A DNA stretch of 64,000 nt from Clostridia bacterium (GTDB lineage: Bacteria > Bacillota > Clostridia > Oscillospirales > CAG-272), in contig JAFQRL010000022.1 in the NCBI GenBank assembly GCA_017410065.1, positions 1 to 64,000 of the forward strand, given 5' to 3'. The notes below the pieces were generated by a model. It was not told the DNA's origin. It saw nothing but the letters and a program-made list of their open reading frames with translations, and made no database searches. This document shows, one piece after another, positions 15,282-24,844 of this stretch. Every line of letters starts with the position of its first letter. Position 1 is the stretch's first letter. A program made the translations under genes and the position numbers.

Positions 15282-16229
15282 TTAATTGCAATCGGCAACG
15301 AGGGGACCTGCAAGCTCGGAGAGGAAGAAGAGCCTTCCCGGAAGCGTGGGAATATAAGAGGAGGTGATCCAAGGCGTCGTGCCGTGACGGAGAGTCATCC
15401 AAAGAGACATTCCCTGCCACTGCATACCTCTGCCGAGAGTGCCGTCTGCACCGCCGATAGCATAGTCAGCCTTAAGGAATATACCTGGGCCGATGGTGTT
15501 CGCGCGGCAAGGCACGAGAGTCGTGCGAGACTTAAAGCTTGTGAGAGCATTCTGCTCAACGGTGAGGGGGTGTATCTTTGCACCGATGCGATAGGGTGCC
15601 GCCTCCCATTCTGCCTCCGTTTCATAATCAGCCGCAAACGTGGGCTCCCAGAATGCGATGTGGCACATTCTGCCGATACCGTAAACAAGGACGAGCCTTG
15701 CGCCCTCCGCCTTAAGGGCGGCTATCTTTTCGGGATAGGTGGGAAGATTCGCCTTGGTGGCAAAATTGCGCTGTGCGGCAGGCACGGTAAGCTCACCAAG
15801 GGGCTCAAAGAGTGCCTTCTCCATTGCATACTGAAATGCTCCGGGGTTTGTGGGCTCAAGGGTGTTGCCCTCGCCGTCTGCCCATTCGTCCATATTAAAG
15901 GTCCAAACGTGGTCGCACTTGATTCCCCATTCCTTGATGAAGTAAACCACCCATTTATACATACCCATAGGTCCAACGGGAAGGATGAAAGCCACCTTCT
16001 CCCCTCTCTCCTTCGCAAGCTTTATCTGCATTGCGATCTCGTGGCCCATATATGTCTCAAATTCGCCGAGACTCTCGCACTTAATGGGGGTGAAGCCATC
16101 GTTCCAGAAGCTCTGGCGATCGGTTATTGAGTCGGGTGTACCAATGCACGCATCGATCTTATCAAAATCCCAGCCCGCAGGATAAAAGCCTTCAAGAGCC
16201 GAGCCCTTCACTGTATCGTTAAAATTCAT
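15282..16229 (-). CDS. NagB-like (glucosamine-6-phosphate deaminase/isomerase family) protein
   Basis: The 315-residue protein has the NagB/RpiA-type fold. [12 protein letters not shown] (111-122) carries the Asp equivalent to E. coli NagB D72. [13 protein letters not shown] (184-196) aligns with GVGNDGHIAFNEP, keeping the His (190) and Glu (195) but replacing catalytic Asp141 with Met188 and the following Gly with Cys. It is longer than NagB (about 266). The substrate may therefore be a different sugar phosphate, or the reaction may be altered. It is the last gene of a minus-strand sugar locus, 62 bp after the PIG-L deacetylase, which supports work on an amino-sugar-like intermediate in the cytosol. 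Confidence 0.75.
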   Translation of the reverse strand: MNFNDTVKGSALEGFYPAGWDFDKIDACIGTPDSITDRQSFWNDGFTPIKCESLGEFETYMGHEIAMQIKLAKERGEKVAFILPVGPMGMYKWVVYFIKEWGIKCDHVWTFNMDEWADGEGNTLEPTNPGAFQYAMEKALFEPLGELTVPAAQRNFATKANLPTYPEKIAALKAEGARLVLVYGIGRMCHIAFWEPTFAADYETEAEWEAAPYRIGAKIHPLTVEQNALTSFKSRTTLVPCRANTIGPGIFLKADYAIGGADGTLGRGMQWQGMSLWMTLRHGTTPWITSSYIPTLPGRLFFLSELAGPLVADCN

Positions 16230-16291
16230 TTTTAAGTCCTCTTTTCTGATTTTTGCAAATAACTATTTACATTTTACCCTATTTTTTATGC

Positions 16292-16999
16292 TTAAGGAAG
16301 CATTCTCTTGGTTGTCCCCTTAAGATAAACCTGACACATTCTGAATGCCTCCGCATACTCCGCGCCGCATTGATATCCGCGGTAACGGCTACAAGTCTTC
16401 ACCATATCGGGAAAGTCTATATGGTCGTGATCTCTCATCCAGACGATCTGCGACTCGTGGCAATTCAGCATTTCGATCTTCTTATCTATATGGTCGGTCA
16501 CGTCAACGTACTCCGTGGGAACAAAGTTTACCCCTGCGAGAGTATCGAAGTAATATATGGGAACGAGCCTTGCGGCTCCCTTTGCCTTTGAGGGGTAATT
16601 CGGGAGAGTTGCCGCAAAGCTTGCATCAAAGACGAGCCTTGATACGGCTGTGTGATCGGGCATATAGTCATTAGGATCGTGCGTAATTATAAAATCGGGG
16701 TCAACCGTTTTGATCACCTCAACAACCTTGTCGCGGGCTTCTTTATTGTTATCGTATATATCAAGGTCGTGGAAGCCGCCCCACATTACCTCGAAGCCCG
16801 CCAATGCTCCGCTTCGCTGAGCCTCACCTGCTCTCATCGGGATAAGCTCCTCGGGAGGAATGATAACGTGCCCGAGATTTCCGCTTGAGAGATGGCATAC
16901 CACAACTCGATCTCCTCTCTCCTTGCACTTCAGAAGCGTGCCCGCGCAGGAGACCTCCATATCGTCGGGGTGACAGGTTATTGCAAGAACGGTATACAT
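16292..16999 (-). CDS. PIG-L/LmbE-family deacetylase
   Basis: The 235-residue enzyme family removes N-acetyl groups from sugars with a zinc-bound water. CHPDDMEVSCAG (near residue 9-20) holds the HPDD and Glu zinc/catalytic residues, and HDPNDYMPDHTA the second metal motif (PDH). I choose ATG 16999 because the conserved sheet starts immediately (MYTVLAITCHPDD) and AGTGAG precedes it; the frame is open 14 codons further upstream. It lies in the sugar locus between two DUF4838 genes and the NagB-like gene, so an N-acetylated sugar substrate is likely. There is no signal peptide, so it acts in the cytosol. Confidence 0.85.
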   Translation of the reverse strand: MYTVLAITCHPDDMEVSCAGTLLKCKERGDRVVVCHLSSGNLGHVIIPPEELIPMRAGEAQRSGALAGFEVMWGGFHDLDIYDNNKEARDKVVEVIKTVDPDFIITHDPNDYMPDHTAVSRLVFDASFAATLPNYPSKAKGAARLVPIYYFDTLAGVNFVPTEYVDVTDHIDKKIEMLNCHESQIVWMRDHDHIDFPDMVKTCSRYRGYQCGAEYAEAFRMCQVYLKGTTKRMLP

Positions 17000-17146
17000 A
17001 TTTTTTCTCACTTTCTTTTTCTGTTTGTTGTTATCAAGCACGTCACTCCGCCCGTTTGATGCGGAAGCTCTGTGCGTTTTTCTTTTCGTACTTAAAGCTA
17101 ATTATCACTCTGTGCTCTAAAGGCTTTTAGGACGGGGCAACAGAGA

Positions 17147-19111
17147 TCACTGCCCTGCCGCGTTGTCGATTTCCTCGGGAGCTTTCAAAAGCAGGGAGTA
17201 ATAGAAAAATCCTGTCTTTTGCACAAAGTCATTATAAAGCTCGTATTCCGCCTCGCGCTTGCCGAGAAGATCGCGAGCCTCCTCGTATTTCTCCATAGCT
17301 TCATCGTCCATACCGACAGACTTTAAGCTAAAGGCGGCGGAATACAGCTTGATAAAGTCCGCATAATGCTCAAGTAGTCTTATCAGCACAGTGCGTGCTC
17401 TCAGATCGGAATTATAGTGCTCCAAAGCGTAAGCGTGAAGCTTTTCAGCAAGAGGCACGAGAGAATCTATGCGAGGCTTCATATCGGGGTCGTAATATGC
17501 ATTTTTGCGCTTTGCCGCGTGAGGCTGAGCAAGATAAACGTAAGGGACGGCATCGTGCATCTCTGTGAGAATATCTCTCACCTTCTCCCAGCTCTCTCCG
17601 TACGCCGCAGAATAGTATTCGCTCACCAGCTCCTCAAAGCTTGTGGAAATATCGTACTGGGCTCTTGCGTGAGTGTAAAACGCAAATCCGTTAGGGAAAA
17701 ATCCGCGCTGTGAGCCGCATTGCATAATTCCATTGATTCCCTCGGCAAGATACGCCTTAGTGTCCTCATATATTCTCTCGGCAATTCTGATTCCCGTAAG
17801 GTCATAGTGCTGATGCCTCCAGAAGTGATATTCGAATGCAAAGGAGGGGTTTTTGAAGTTCTCCTTCCACCTGCGTAGGTGAGCGAGATATTCGTCAAGC
17901 GATTCAGGCATTGTGAGCTTGTTTCTCACGAACGGAGGGATCTCGACATCGCTTACGTCACCGGACAGTGTCTTAGTATAATCTCTGGTGATAGGTGCAA
18001 GCATAAGAACGAAGCGGTCGGGATTTGCCAATCTTTCAACGTCGGGTGCCCAGCTAGTATCCACGTAAACGATAATAACTATCTTAACGTCACAGCCACG
18101 GCGCGTCAGCTCCTCGTCGGTCTTATTCATCATTCTGATATACCAATCGGAAGGCGACATTTTCGCGCACTCGGCACATTCACAATGGTTGTTTGAAGCG
18201 TCGGCAAGCCAGACGTGAATATATGAGGTGTTTGAGTGAGCCTCGGCGTAATCGGCGATGCATTTCGCCGTTAACTCCTGCACCTTAGGGTTCGAAAGAC
18301 AGACCTGCGTGTTTGCAGGCCGACCTCTGTATAGCCCGCGCTTACCGTTGTAGAGCGCGATACAATCTCTGTATTCCTCGGGGATCACCGAATCGTCAAC
18401 CTCCGACCAGCAAAGAGTTGAATCAATGCCGAAGGGGTCGTTATTCCAGCCGTGGCCCACCGAGTGAAGCATAATTCCGCGCCTGTCCATCTCGCATTCA
18501 AGACGGCGGGTGATCTGAATTGAGTATTCGTCAGTTATCTCCTCGGGCGGACGGTTCTGCTCGTTGCGGAGATGCTTATAGTATCTTTGATAAAATTCCT
18601 TTGGGTTGCGGAACTGCATCATAAAGCAGTTGAGCCCAAGCTTTGGCATAAAGTCGATAAAGGCTTCAAGAGCCCTCTGACTCACGCCACCCTCAATGCA
18701 ATTTCCGCGGACTCTCATCGTTGGCGTGTGGGTATATGAGACAGGCTCAATATTCTTTATGGGAATGATCTCGCCATCAACGCCGAGCACAAGCCAGACG
18801 CAACCGTTTTTACGCAAAAACTCATATACGGCAATAAGGGTCGCTCTGGGGTTTGCTCCCGCAATAACGCCACCCCGTGTATCGGTTTTTATGTAAACCG
18901 TATCGTCGAGCTCGGGGGATGTCCCATCGGGTGCATCTATTCCAAGATCGGAAAACGTGCCGAGGCGAAAGCCCTCCGAGGCTGTGGGATCGTATGCGAT
19001 CTTAACATCTCCGCCCTCGGGCATCATCATTCTAAGGTATTTTTTCAACTCCTCGGCGGCAAAATCGATGGGAGAGCCTAGGCTTACTTTGTTTATTTTC
19101 ACTAAATTCAC
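17147..19111 (-). CDS. DUF4838-type protein, putative glycoside hydrolase (copy 2)
   Basis: The 654-residue protein resembles DUF4838 proteins. Residues about 10-120 form an alpha/beta N-terminal domain like that preceding GH67/GH20-type barrels (IDFAAEELKKYLRMMMPEGG, GGVIAGANPRATLIAVYEFLRKNGC). The central part looks like a TIM barrel with HVWLADASNNHCECAEC and FAFYTHARAQYD, and a helical C-terminal segment follows. There is no signal peptide, so it is cytosolic. It is a tandem duplicate of the gene 22 bp upstream, with the same length and clear similarity throughout. The family is poorly characterised; hydrolysis of a glucuronic-acid or amino-sugar glycoside is an inference from the fold and neighbours. 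One difference from copy 1 is VLGVDGE where copy 1 has LPGVDGE. Confidence 0.75.
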   Translation of the reverse strand: MNLVKINKVSLGSPIDFAAEELKKYLRMMMPEGGDVKIAYDPTASEGFRLGTFSDLGIDAPDGTSPELDDTVYIKTDTRGGVIAGANPRATLIAVYEFLRKNGCVWLVLGVDGEIIPIKNIEPVSYTHTPTMRVRGNCIEGGVSQRALEAFIDFMPKLGLNCFMMQFRNPKEFYQRYYKHLRNEQNRPPEEITDEYSIQITRRLECEMDRRGIMLHSVGHGWNNDPFGIDSTLCWSEVDDSVIPEEYRDCIALYNGKRGLYRGRPANTQVCLSNPKVQELTAKCIADYAEAHSNTSYIHVWLADASNNHCECAECAKMSPSDWYIRMMNKTDEELTRRGCDVKIVIIVYVDTSWAPDVERLANPDRFVLMLAPITRDYTKTLSGDVSDVEIPPFVRNKLTMPESLDEYLAHLRRWKENFKNPSFAFEYHFWRHQHYDLTGIRIAERIYEDTKAYLAEGINGIMQCGSQRGFFPNGFAFYTHARAQYDISTSFEELVSEYYSAAYGESWEKVRDILTEMHDAVPYVYLAQPHAAKRKNAYYDPDMKPRIDSLVPLAEKLHAYALEHYNSDLRARTVLIRLLEHYADFIKLYSAAFSLKSVGMDDEAMEKYEEARDLLGKREAEYELYNDFVQKTGFFYYSLLLKAPEEIDNAAGQ

Positions 19112-19133
19112 TCCTAAATTGCGTTATTGCGGA

Positions 19134-21092
19134 TCAATCGATGCGCTGATATCTGAACACCTCGGGCTCATCAATATCCATTATTTGCCGGATAAAGCCT
19201 GTCTTTTGAGAATGATCGTCATATTGCTCAACCTCCGGCTCAATTTTGTTAAGATAAGCTCTTATGTCCTCATAAGCGGCTCTTGCCTCCTCATTTTTGC
19301 CAACAGCCTTAAGCCCAAGAGCAACCGAGAGAAGCTTGATATATTCGCAGTATTTTTCAAGAAGCCTTACTATAACCGTTCTCACTCTGTGATCGGAGTT
19401 ATAGTGCTCGCGCACAAGGGCGAGAAGCTCGTCTGCAAGAGGTATGAGGCTGTCGATTCGAGGCTTCATATCGGGGTTATAATATGCGCCCTTGCGCTTC
19501 TTTGCGTGATCCATAGACATATATTCGTACGGAACGGCATCGGAGAGCTTTTTGAGTCCGTCGCGGAAGAGTCTCCAGTCCTCGCCGTATGCTATCGAAT
19601 AGTAACGCTCCTCAAGCTCCGAAAGAGGCACATCAAGCTCAAAGAGAGCTCTTGCGTGGGTGTAGAAGGCGAAGCCGTTGGGGAAGAATCCGCGCTGGCT
19701 GCCGCATTGCATCATACCCTCCATACCCTCGCCGAGATACGCCGCTGTGTCCTCGTGAAGTCTTTTTGCTATTTGCAAGCCCGAAAGGTCGAACTGATGA
19801 TGCTTCCAGAAATGATACTCAAAGGCGAATATATCTCCCTTCCATATCTTTTGCCACTCACGAACGTAAAGCATAAACTCCTGAAGAGATCCCGGAAGTA
19901 TGAGATTGTTTTTCACGTAGGGACGGAGCTTCAAGGTGGGGTCAGGCTCGCCCATAGATTTTGTGTAATCCCTGTTTATGGGTGCGATCATCATAATAAA
20001 TCTATCGGGATTATTGAGCTTTTCTGTAAACGGTGCCCAGGTCAGATCCTCGTAAACGATATACACGATCCTGTTATCAAGTCCGCGACTTGTGAGCTCC
20101 GCGTCGACCTCGTTGAGAAGGATCATATACCAATCCTGTGCCGAATGTTCTTTGCAAGCCTCGCACTCGCAATGGTTATTTTTGTCGTCAGCGAGCCAGA
20201 TGTGGAGATAATCGGTGTTAGAGTGCTTTTCGCAATAATCCGCAACGTAATTTACAAAGAGCTTTCTCGCTCTTCGGTTTGACATACAGAACTGCGTGTT
20301 TGCGGGTCTTCTGTGATAAAAGCCGCGCTTGCCCTCAACGAAAGCCATACATTCGAGATTTTCCTTCGGGATAACGTCGTCGTCCGTGCCGTTCCAGGCG
20401 AGGGAGGAATCTATACCGAAGGGATCGTTAGTCCAGCCGTGACCGCAGGAATGAAGCATAATACCGCGCTTATCCATCTCACATTCCATAGCACGGGTCA
20501 ATTGGATGCAGGTCTCCTTGGTGATGGGCTCGGGAACGCGGAGATCCTCATTTCTGAAATGGAGATAATATCTATTATAGAATTCTATCGGATTTTGGAA
20601 TTGCACCATAAAGCAATTGAGACCGAGCTTTGGCATAAGGTCGATAAAGTCTGCCATAATTTTCTGGCTTACCGCGCCCTCAATGCAGTTTCCTCTATGG
20701 CGCACCGTGGGCTTGTGGCGGAGCTTCACGGGCACGATATCCAGCATTGGAATAAACTCTCCGTCAACTCCCGGAAGAAGCCACTCGCAACCGTTTTTGC
20801 GAAGATACTCATAAACGGCGATAAGGGTCGCTCTTGGGTTTGCACCTGCAATAATGCCACCCCGTGTATCGGTTTCGATATAAATAACGTCGTCCTTCTC
20901 GGGGTCACTGACGTCCGAGGTGTCAAGCCCGAAGTCTGCAAGAAGTCCGAGGCGGAAGCCGTCGGTCGCAGTGCTATCGTATGAAATTTTAACGTCGCCG
21001 CCCTCGGGCATCATCATTCGAAGATATTTTTTAAGCTCCTCTGCCGCAAAGTCTATTGGGGACGCAGATCTTACCTTATAAATTTTAAGCAT
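19134..21092 (-). CDS. DUF4838-type protein, putative glycoside hydrolase (copy 1)
   Basis: This 652-residue paralogue of the following gene has the same domain order: an N-terminal alpha/beta domain (about 8-118), a barrel-like region containing LHIWLADDKNNHCECEACK and a helical C-terminus. Shared stretches include GRPANTQ-like ANTQFCMSN, GSQRGFFPNGFAFYTHARA and YYNPDMKPRIDSL. It is cytosolic (no signal peptide), second in the locus, 32 bp after the oxidoreductase gene. Two divergent copies kept side by side suggest different linkages or a heteromer rather than a recent duplication. The reaction is not established. Confidence 0.75.
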   Translation of the reverse strand: MLKIYKVRSASPIDFAAEELKKYLRMMMPEGGDVKISYDSTATDGFRLGLLADFGLDTSDVSDPEKDDVIYIETDTRGGIIAGANPRATLIAVYEYLRKNGCEWLLPGVDGEFIPMLDIVPVKLRHKPTVRHRGNCIEGAVSQKIMADFIDLMPKLGLNCFMVQFQNPIEFYNRYYLHFRNEDLRVPEPITKETCIQLTRAMECEMDKRGIMLHSCGHGWTNDPFGIDSSLAWNGTDDDVIPKENLECMAFVEGKRGFYHRRPANTQFCMSNRRARKLFVNYVADYCEKHSNTDYLHIWLADDKNNHCECEACKEHSAQDWYMILLNEVDAELTSRGLDNRIVYIVYEDLTWAPFTEKLNNPDRFIMMIAPINRDYTKSMGEPDPTLKLRPYVKNNLILPGSLQEFMLYVREWQKIWKGDIFAFEYHFWKHHQFDLSGLQIAKRLHEDTAAYLGEGMEGMMQCGSQRGFFPNGFAFYTHARALFELDVPLSELEERYYSIAYGEDWRLFRDGLKKLSDAVPYEYMSMDHAKKRKGAYYNPDMKPRIDSLIPLADELLALVREHYNSDHRVRTVIVRLLEKYCEYIKLLSVALGLKAVGKNEEARAAYEDIRAYLNKIEPEVEQYDDHSQKTGFIRQIMDIDEPEVFRYQRID

Positions 21093-21124
21093 ACTCTTCT
21101 CCTTTTAAAGCTTTTTTGCGAGAA

Positions 21125-22132
21125 TTAATTCAGCGCGATCACGCGGGCTGAGGTCGAGCTCTCACGTATTTTTTCAACGAGAGCAACGCTCGCCGCCGAG
21201 GATTTTGGAGGATTTTTGGAATTTTCTCCACCATTAAGAACGAGGGTGAGAAAATGACGGATCTCCTCGGTTACGCCGTCGGTCTCGGGAAGATTTACAG
21301 GGCTCGGAGCCTCGCCAAGCTTCGTGAGCCTCACGACACCGTCCTCGCAAGTGACAGTCCCCTTCTCAAATCTTGCCTTGAAGCCGAAGGTGAACGGCTT
21401 CTCGTAGGATGCATCCCAAGAGCAATTGATAACGGCGGTGCTGCCGCCGAAGCGGAGCGTAGTCGTTACCGCCTGATAGCTTGGCGGATTATTAAATTCG
21501 GTGGCAAATACGGAGTCAGGCTCGCCGAGGAGGTATCTTGCCATATCCACGTCGTGAATGTGGGTATCAAGGGCACAGCCGCCTGTTACGGAATTATCCG
21601 CGAAGGATGCACCCCACCCCGGATACACGCTATGCCTCTCCATATAAATATTATCAAGAGAGCCGAGGCTGCCACCGTCTGCTATTTCCTTAAGATAAAC
21701 GTATGCCCTATCAAATCTCAGCACCTGGGCGATCATAAGCCTCTTTCCGCTTTTATTTGCCGCAGATATCATCTCGGCACAGTCGGCGGAGGAAAGCGCC
21801 ATCGGCTTCTCGCAAAGGGTGTGCTTGCCTGCCAGAAGCAGCTTCACCGATACGTCCTTATGAAGGAAGGTTGGGAGGCAGACGTCGGCAACGTCGAAGT
21901 CCTCTTTTGCAATAAGCTCGTCTATATCCGAATAGATATGAACGGTCTCGGGGAGCGGTGTGTCAACTCCGCCGAGATTAAAATTCAGCTTTGCCGTAAT
22001 GCGGCTTGCGTCGCGGTCGCAGACTGCAACGAGCTCAAGAGGAAACCCCTCCTCTGAAAGATTTGCATAGGCTGTGTTATGAGCTCTGGCAATTCCGCCG
22101 TAGCCGATAATGGCAACACGCAATTTTCTCAT
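21125..22132 (-). CDS. Gfo/Idh/MocA-family NAD(P)-dependent oxidoreductase
   Basis: The 335-residue protein has an N-terminal Rossmann domain with GYGGIARAHNTAY (NAD(P)-binding loop, residues 10-22) and the family motif CEKPMALSSADC, whose Lys is catalytic. The C-terminal alpha/beta domain carries the substrate His/Asp pattern (LDTHIHDVDMARYLLGEP). Such enzymes oxidise or reduce sugars and inositols, some acting on C3 of glycosides before elimination. It heads the minus-strand sugar operon, opposite the AraC regulator. Confidence 0.88.
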   Translation of the reverse strand: MRKLRVAIIGYGGIARAHNTAYANLSEEGFPLELVAVCDRDASRITAKLNFNLGGVDTPLPETVHIYSDIDELIAKEDFDVADVCLPTFLHKDVSVKLLLAGKHTLCEKPMALSSADCAEMISAANKSGKRLMIAQVLRFDRAYVYLKEIADGGSLGSLDNIYMERHSVYPGWGASFADNSVTGGCALDTHIHDVDMARYLLGEPDSVFATEFNNPPSYQAVTTTLRFGGSTAVINCSWDASYEKPFTFGFKARFEKGTVTCEDGVVRLTKLGEAPSPVNLPETDGVTEEIRHFLTLVLNGGENSKNPPKSSAASVALVEKIRESSTSARVIALN

Positions 22133-22151
22133 TTTATATTTACCTTCTGTG

Positions 22152-22180
22152 TTGATTTTTCGAATGAACTATGCTATAAT
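22152..22180 (+). promoter_or_regulatory. Promoter of the AraC-type regulator
   Basis: TTGATT (22152-22157) and TATAAT (22175-22180, preceded by TGC) are 17 bp apart. The leader to the ATG is about 110 nt, longer than needed, so regulator sites may lie between 22185 and 22290. It overlaps the 5' region of the divergent operon. Confidence 0.7.
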
Positions 22181-22210
22181 TATTTTAAACCTAGATAAAA
22201 TTCCAATTTA

Positions 22211-22239
22211 ATCATACTACAAATCGCAATATAATACAA
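22211..22239 (-). promoter_or_regulatory. Promoter of the sugar operon
   Basis: On the minus strand TTGTAT (22234-22239) and TATGAT (22211-22216) are 17 bp apart. The weaker boxes fit an activator-dependent promoter, and the two divergent promoters interleave within 90 bp, so the AraC protein could control both. Confidence 0.6.
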
Positions 22240-22296
22240 TGAACTATTTTCCAAACAATCTGCACAATATTACGGCTATGCAGATAAGGAGGCAAA

Positions 22297-23208
22297 ATGT
22301 CGACAAAACCCTTTAAAAAAACGCCCTTGGTACGTACATTTAACGTAACGAGCGCAATAACTATACTCTGCTATGAGCTTTCCCCAAGCTACTCAAACGA
22401 GGGAGAGAGGCACGATTTCTGGGAGATGATCTATATTGATCGCGGTCACGTAACTATCCGTAGCGACTCGGAGTCCTTCATCCTTCATCAAGGCGAGCTG
22501 ATGTTCCACAAGCCAAACAGCTTTCATCAGGTTGCCTGCGACGGAGCAAACAGCGCGTCTGTTTTCATAATTTCCTTTGACTGCCGCTCTCCTGCGATGA
22601 AGCTTCTTGTTGGAAGAATATTTGCCGTGACGAGCCATCAAACCAAAATAATAAAACGCCTTATCGACGAATGCCTTGGCACATTTGCGCTTTCGGAATA
22701 TCCGCTGGCAAAGCTCGGCACTGCCCCCATCGGCGGCTCACAGCTTGTAAAAAATTATCTTGAGGAGCTGCTCATCTTTCTTGCCAGAGGCGAGGGGATT
22801 TCCGAGCAGCATCCCGGCACGGAGCCCGAGAGGATACACAACGTTGATAATCTTGCGCAAAAGATAGAGGAATATCTTGTTCTTCATCTGCGCGGAAAGG
22901 TCTCCCTTGACGAGATCTCGGCAAGATTCCATTACGGCAAAAGCTCGCTTTGCGATATCTTCAAGCGCACTTACGGAGAAACGATCATCAATTATCACAC
23001 GAAGCTGAAGATAGAAGCGGCAAAGCGGATGATCTTTGAGAAGAAGATGACTATAAGCGAGGTCGCCGAGCACCTTGGCTTCGAAAGCCCCGAATATTTT
23101 TCAAGAACCTTCAAAAAGGTCACGGGCATTTCCCCGAGGACCTTCCGCACAAGTCTTATCAGCGGCAACACCGTTTATCTTGAAAACGAGCTTGTGCTAA
23201 ACAAGTAA
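22297..23208 (+). CDS. AraC-family regulator of the sugar locus
   Basis: The 303-residue protein has an N-terminal cupin-like effector domain (about 20-110; HDFWEMIYIDRGHVTI, HQGELMFHKPNSFH) and two C-terminal helix-turn-helix motifs (about 200-300; VSLDEISARFHYGKSSLCDIFKRTYG and MTISEVAEHLGFESPEYFSRTFKKVTGISPRTFR). It is divergent from the oxidoreductase/DUF4838/PIG-L/NagB operon and probably activates it in response to a sugar. AAGGAGG lies 5 bp before the ATG. Confidence 0.9.
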   Translation: MSTKPFKKTPLVRTFNVTSAITILCYELSPSYSNEGERHDFWEMIYIDRGHVTIRSDSESFILHQGELMFHKPNSFHQVACDGANSASVFIISFDCRSPAMKLLVGRIFAVTSHQTKIIKRLIDECLGTFALSEYPLAKLGTAPIGGSQLVKNYLEELLIFLARGEGISEQHPGTEPERIHNVDNLAQKIEEYLVLHLRGKVSLDEISARFHYGKSSLCDIFKRTYGETIINYHTKLKIEAAKRMIFEKKMTISEVAEHLGFESPEYFSRTFKKVTGISPRTFRTSLISGNTVYLENELVLNK

Positions 23209-23294
23209 ACTTGTGCTTCATTTGCCGATGTAAAATGACAAATAGTCAGAACCATAATAACAAAAAAGTTCACCCCAACTATTGGCAAATAGCC

Positions 23295-23342
23295 AAAAAA
23301 CACCGATTATGCAAACTAAAGCTTGCAAAATCGGTGTTTTTT
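23295..23342. terminator. Bidirectional terminator at the end of the ribosomal operon
   Basis: An A/T-flanked stem (AAAACACCGATT and complement, extended by TGCA) with T-runs on both strands lies between convergent AraC and rplQ. It should end the alpha-operon transcript. Confidence 0.85.
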
Positions 23343-23353
23343 ATTATATCAGA

Positions 23354-23722
23354 TTACTTGCTCTCTTCCTCTGCGGGAGCCTCTGCTACGGGAGTGAGCT
23401 TTACGATAGCGCACTCTGCGCCGTCTCCGCGACGGGGACCCATCTTGAATACCTGGGTGTAACCGCCGTTAACGTTAGCATAAGCGGGAGCGATAACGCT
23501 GAACAATTTTTTAGCAACGTCTTCCTTGGTGATATAAGCAAGAGCTGCGCGATAAGCGGAGAGGTCGCCCTTCTTACCGAGGGTGATCATCTCGTCGACC
23601 TTCGCAGAAACCTCCTGAGCTCTGGTGTAGGTGGTTTCGATCTTGCCTGTTTCAAGGAGAAGAGTAACCATGCCTCTGAGCATAGCCTTGCGCTGTGCAG
23701 TAGTTCTGCCAAGCTTTCTCAT
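23354..23722 (-). CDS. rplQ: 50S ribosomal protein L17
   Basis: The 122-residue protein carries the L17 core from its start ([18 protein letters not shown], then [16 protein letters not shown]). It is the last gene of the S10-spc-alpha operon, 16 bp after rpoA. The acidic tail [10 protein letters not shown] is a lineage-specific addition. Genes often found next in Firmicutes (ecf transporter genes, truA, rplM, rpsI) are absent; a terminator and the sugar locus regulator follow. Confidence 0.97.
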   Translation of the reverse strand: MRKLGRTTAQRKAMLRGMVTLLLETGKIETTYTRAQEVSAKVDEMITLGKKGDLSAYRAALAYITKEDVAKKLFSVIAPAYANVNGGYTQVFKMGPRRGDGAECAIVKLTPVAEAPAEEESK

Positions 23723-23738
23723 TTGTGTTTCCTCCTAA

Positions 23739-24719
23739 TTATTCTTCTTCTTTCTTAAGTGCGAGTCCGAGCGAATTAAGCTTCTGGATCACTTCCTCGA
23801 GGGACTTACGGCCAAGGTTACGAACCTTGATCATATCCTCCTCGGTGCGGTTGATAAGATCCTCGACACAATCAATGCCCGCGCGCTTCAAGCAGTTGAA
23901 GCTACGAACGGACAGATCAAGCTCCTCAATGGTCATCTCGAGTACTTTTTCTTTCTTTACTTCTGCTCTCTCAACCATAATGTCCTCGCCGTTTCTTGCA
24001 ACGTCGGACATATCGATGAAGAGCCTGAGGTGCTCGTTGAGAACCTTGGCTGCGAGGGATACCGCTTCCTTTGCACCAACCGTGCCGTTGGTGATAACCT
24101 TCATTGTGAGCTTATCGTAGTCGGTAATGTTACCAACACGGGTATTCTCAACACTGTATTCTACCTTATATACGGGAGTGAATATAGAATCAACGAAGAT
24201 AAGACCGATGGGTGCGCCAACGTTTGCTCCAACAGTCTGGAGATAGTTCTGCTTATTGACGTCAGAGGGAACGTAGCCACGGCCCTGGTCAAAGGTGATC
24301 TCCATATAGAAGCGAGCGTTTTCGCTAACGGTGCAAATGTGGTGATCGGGATTATAGATCACAAGGTCTGCATCGGGACTAATGTCCGCCGCAGTAACGT
24401 TGCAAGGACCTGTTACGTCGATAACGACGGTCTTAGGCTCGTCACATTCGAGCTTAGCAACAATGCCCTTTACGTTAAGAACGATCTCGGGAACGTCCTC
24501 CTTAACACCGTTGCAGGCAGAGATCTCGTGGAGTACACCGTCGATCTTGATGCTGGTTGCAGCATAGCCGGGAATGGTGGAAAGAAGAACACGGCGAAGA
24601 GAGTTACCGAGGGTGATACCGTAGCCTCTTACAAGGGGCTCGGCAACAAACACCGCCTCATTACCGTTTTCAGACATTTCCGTAGCGGTTATATTGAACT
24701 TCTCTATTGCGTTCATCAT
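23739..24719 (-). CDS. rpoA: RNA polymerase alpha subunit
   Basis: The 326-residue protein has the N-terminal dimerisation domain ([25 protein letters not shown]) and the C-terminal domain ([37 protein letters not shown]) that contacts UP elements and regulators. Two ATG codons are adjacent at the start; either gives full-length protein. It sits in the conventional place between rpsD and rplQ. Confidence 0.98.
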   Translation of the reverse strand: MMNAIEKFNITATEMSENGNEAVFVAEPLVRGYGITLGNSLRRVLLSTIPGYAATSIKIDGVLHEISACNGVKEDVPEIVLNVKGIVAKLECDEPKTVVIDVTGPCNVTAADISPDADLVIYNPDHHICTVSENARFYMEITFDQGRGYVPSDVNKQNYLQTVGANVGAPIGLIFVDSIFTPVYKVEYSVENTRVGNITDYDKLTMKVITNGTVGAKEAVSLAAKVLNEHLRLFIDMSDVARNGEDIMVERAEVKKEKVLEMTIEELDLSVRSFNCLKRAGIDCVEDLINRTEEDMIKVRNLGRKSLEEVIQKLNSLGLALKKEEE

Positions 24720-24844
24720 TTTGGGTTTACCTCCTGTTTTAGTTTTTTATGCTCTCTTACGAGAATGGTGAAACTTGCACTGATACGCTGCGAAGAATAA
24801 TGAAAGGAGCACTTTCAAAATTCTTTCGCTTAGTATCGGAGGGA

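Noticed and set aside
18957-20282. Plus-strand frame of 441 codons opposite the DUF4838 genes
   Set aside because: The minus-strand genes are clearly real; this frame has no family resemblance or ribosome binding site.
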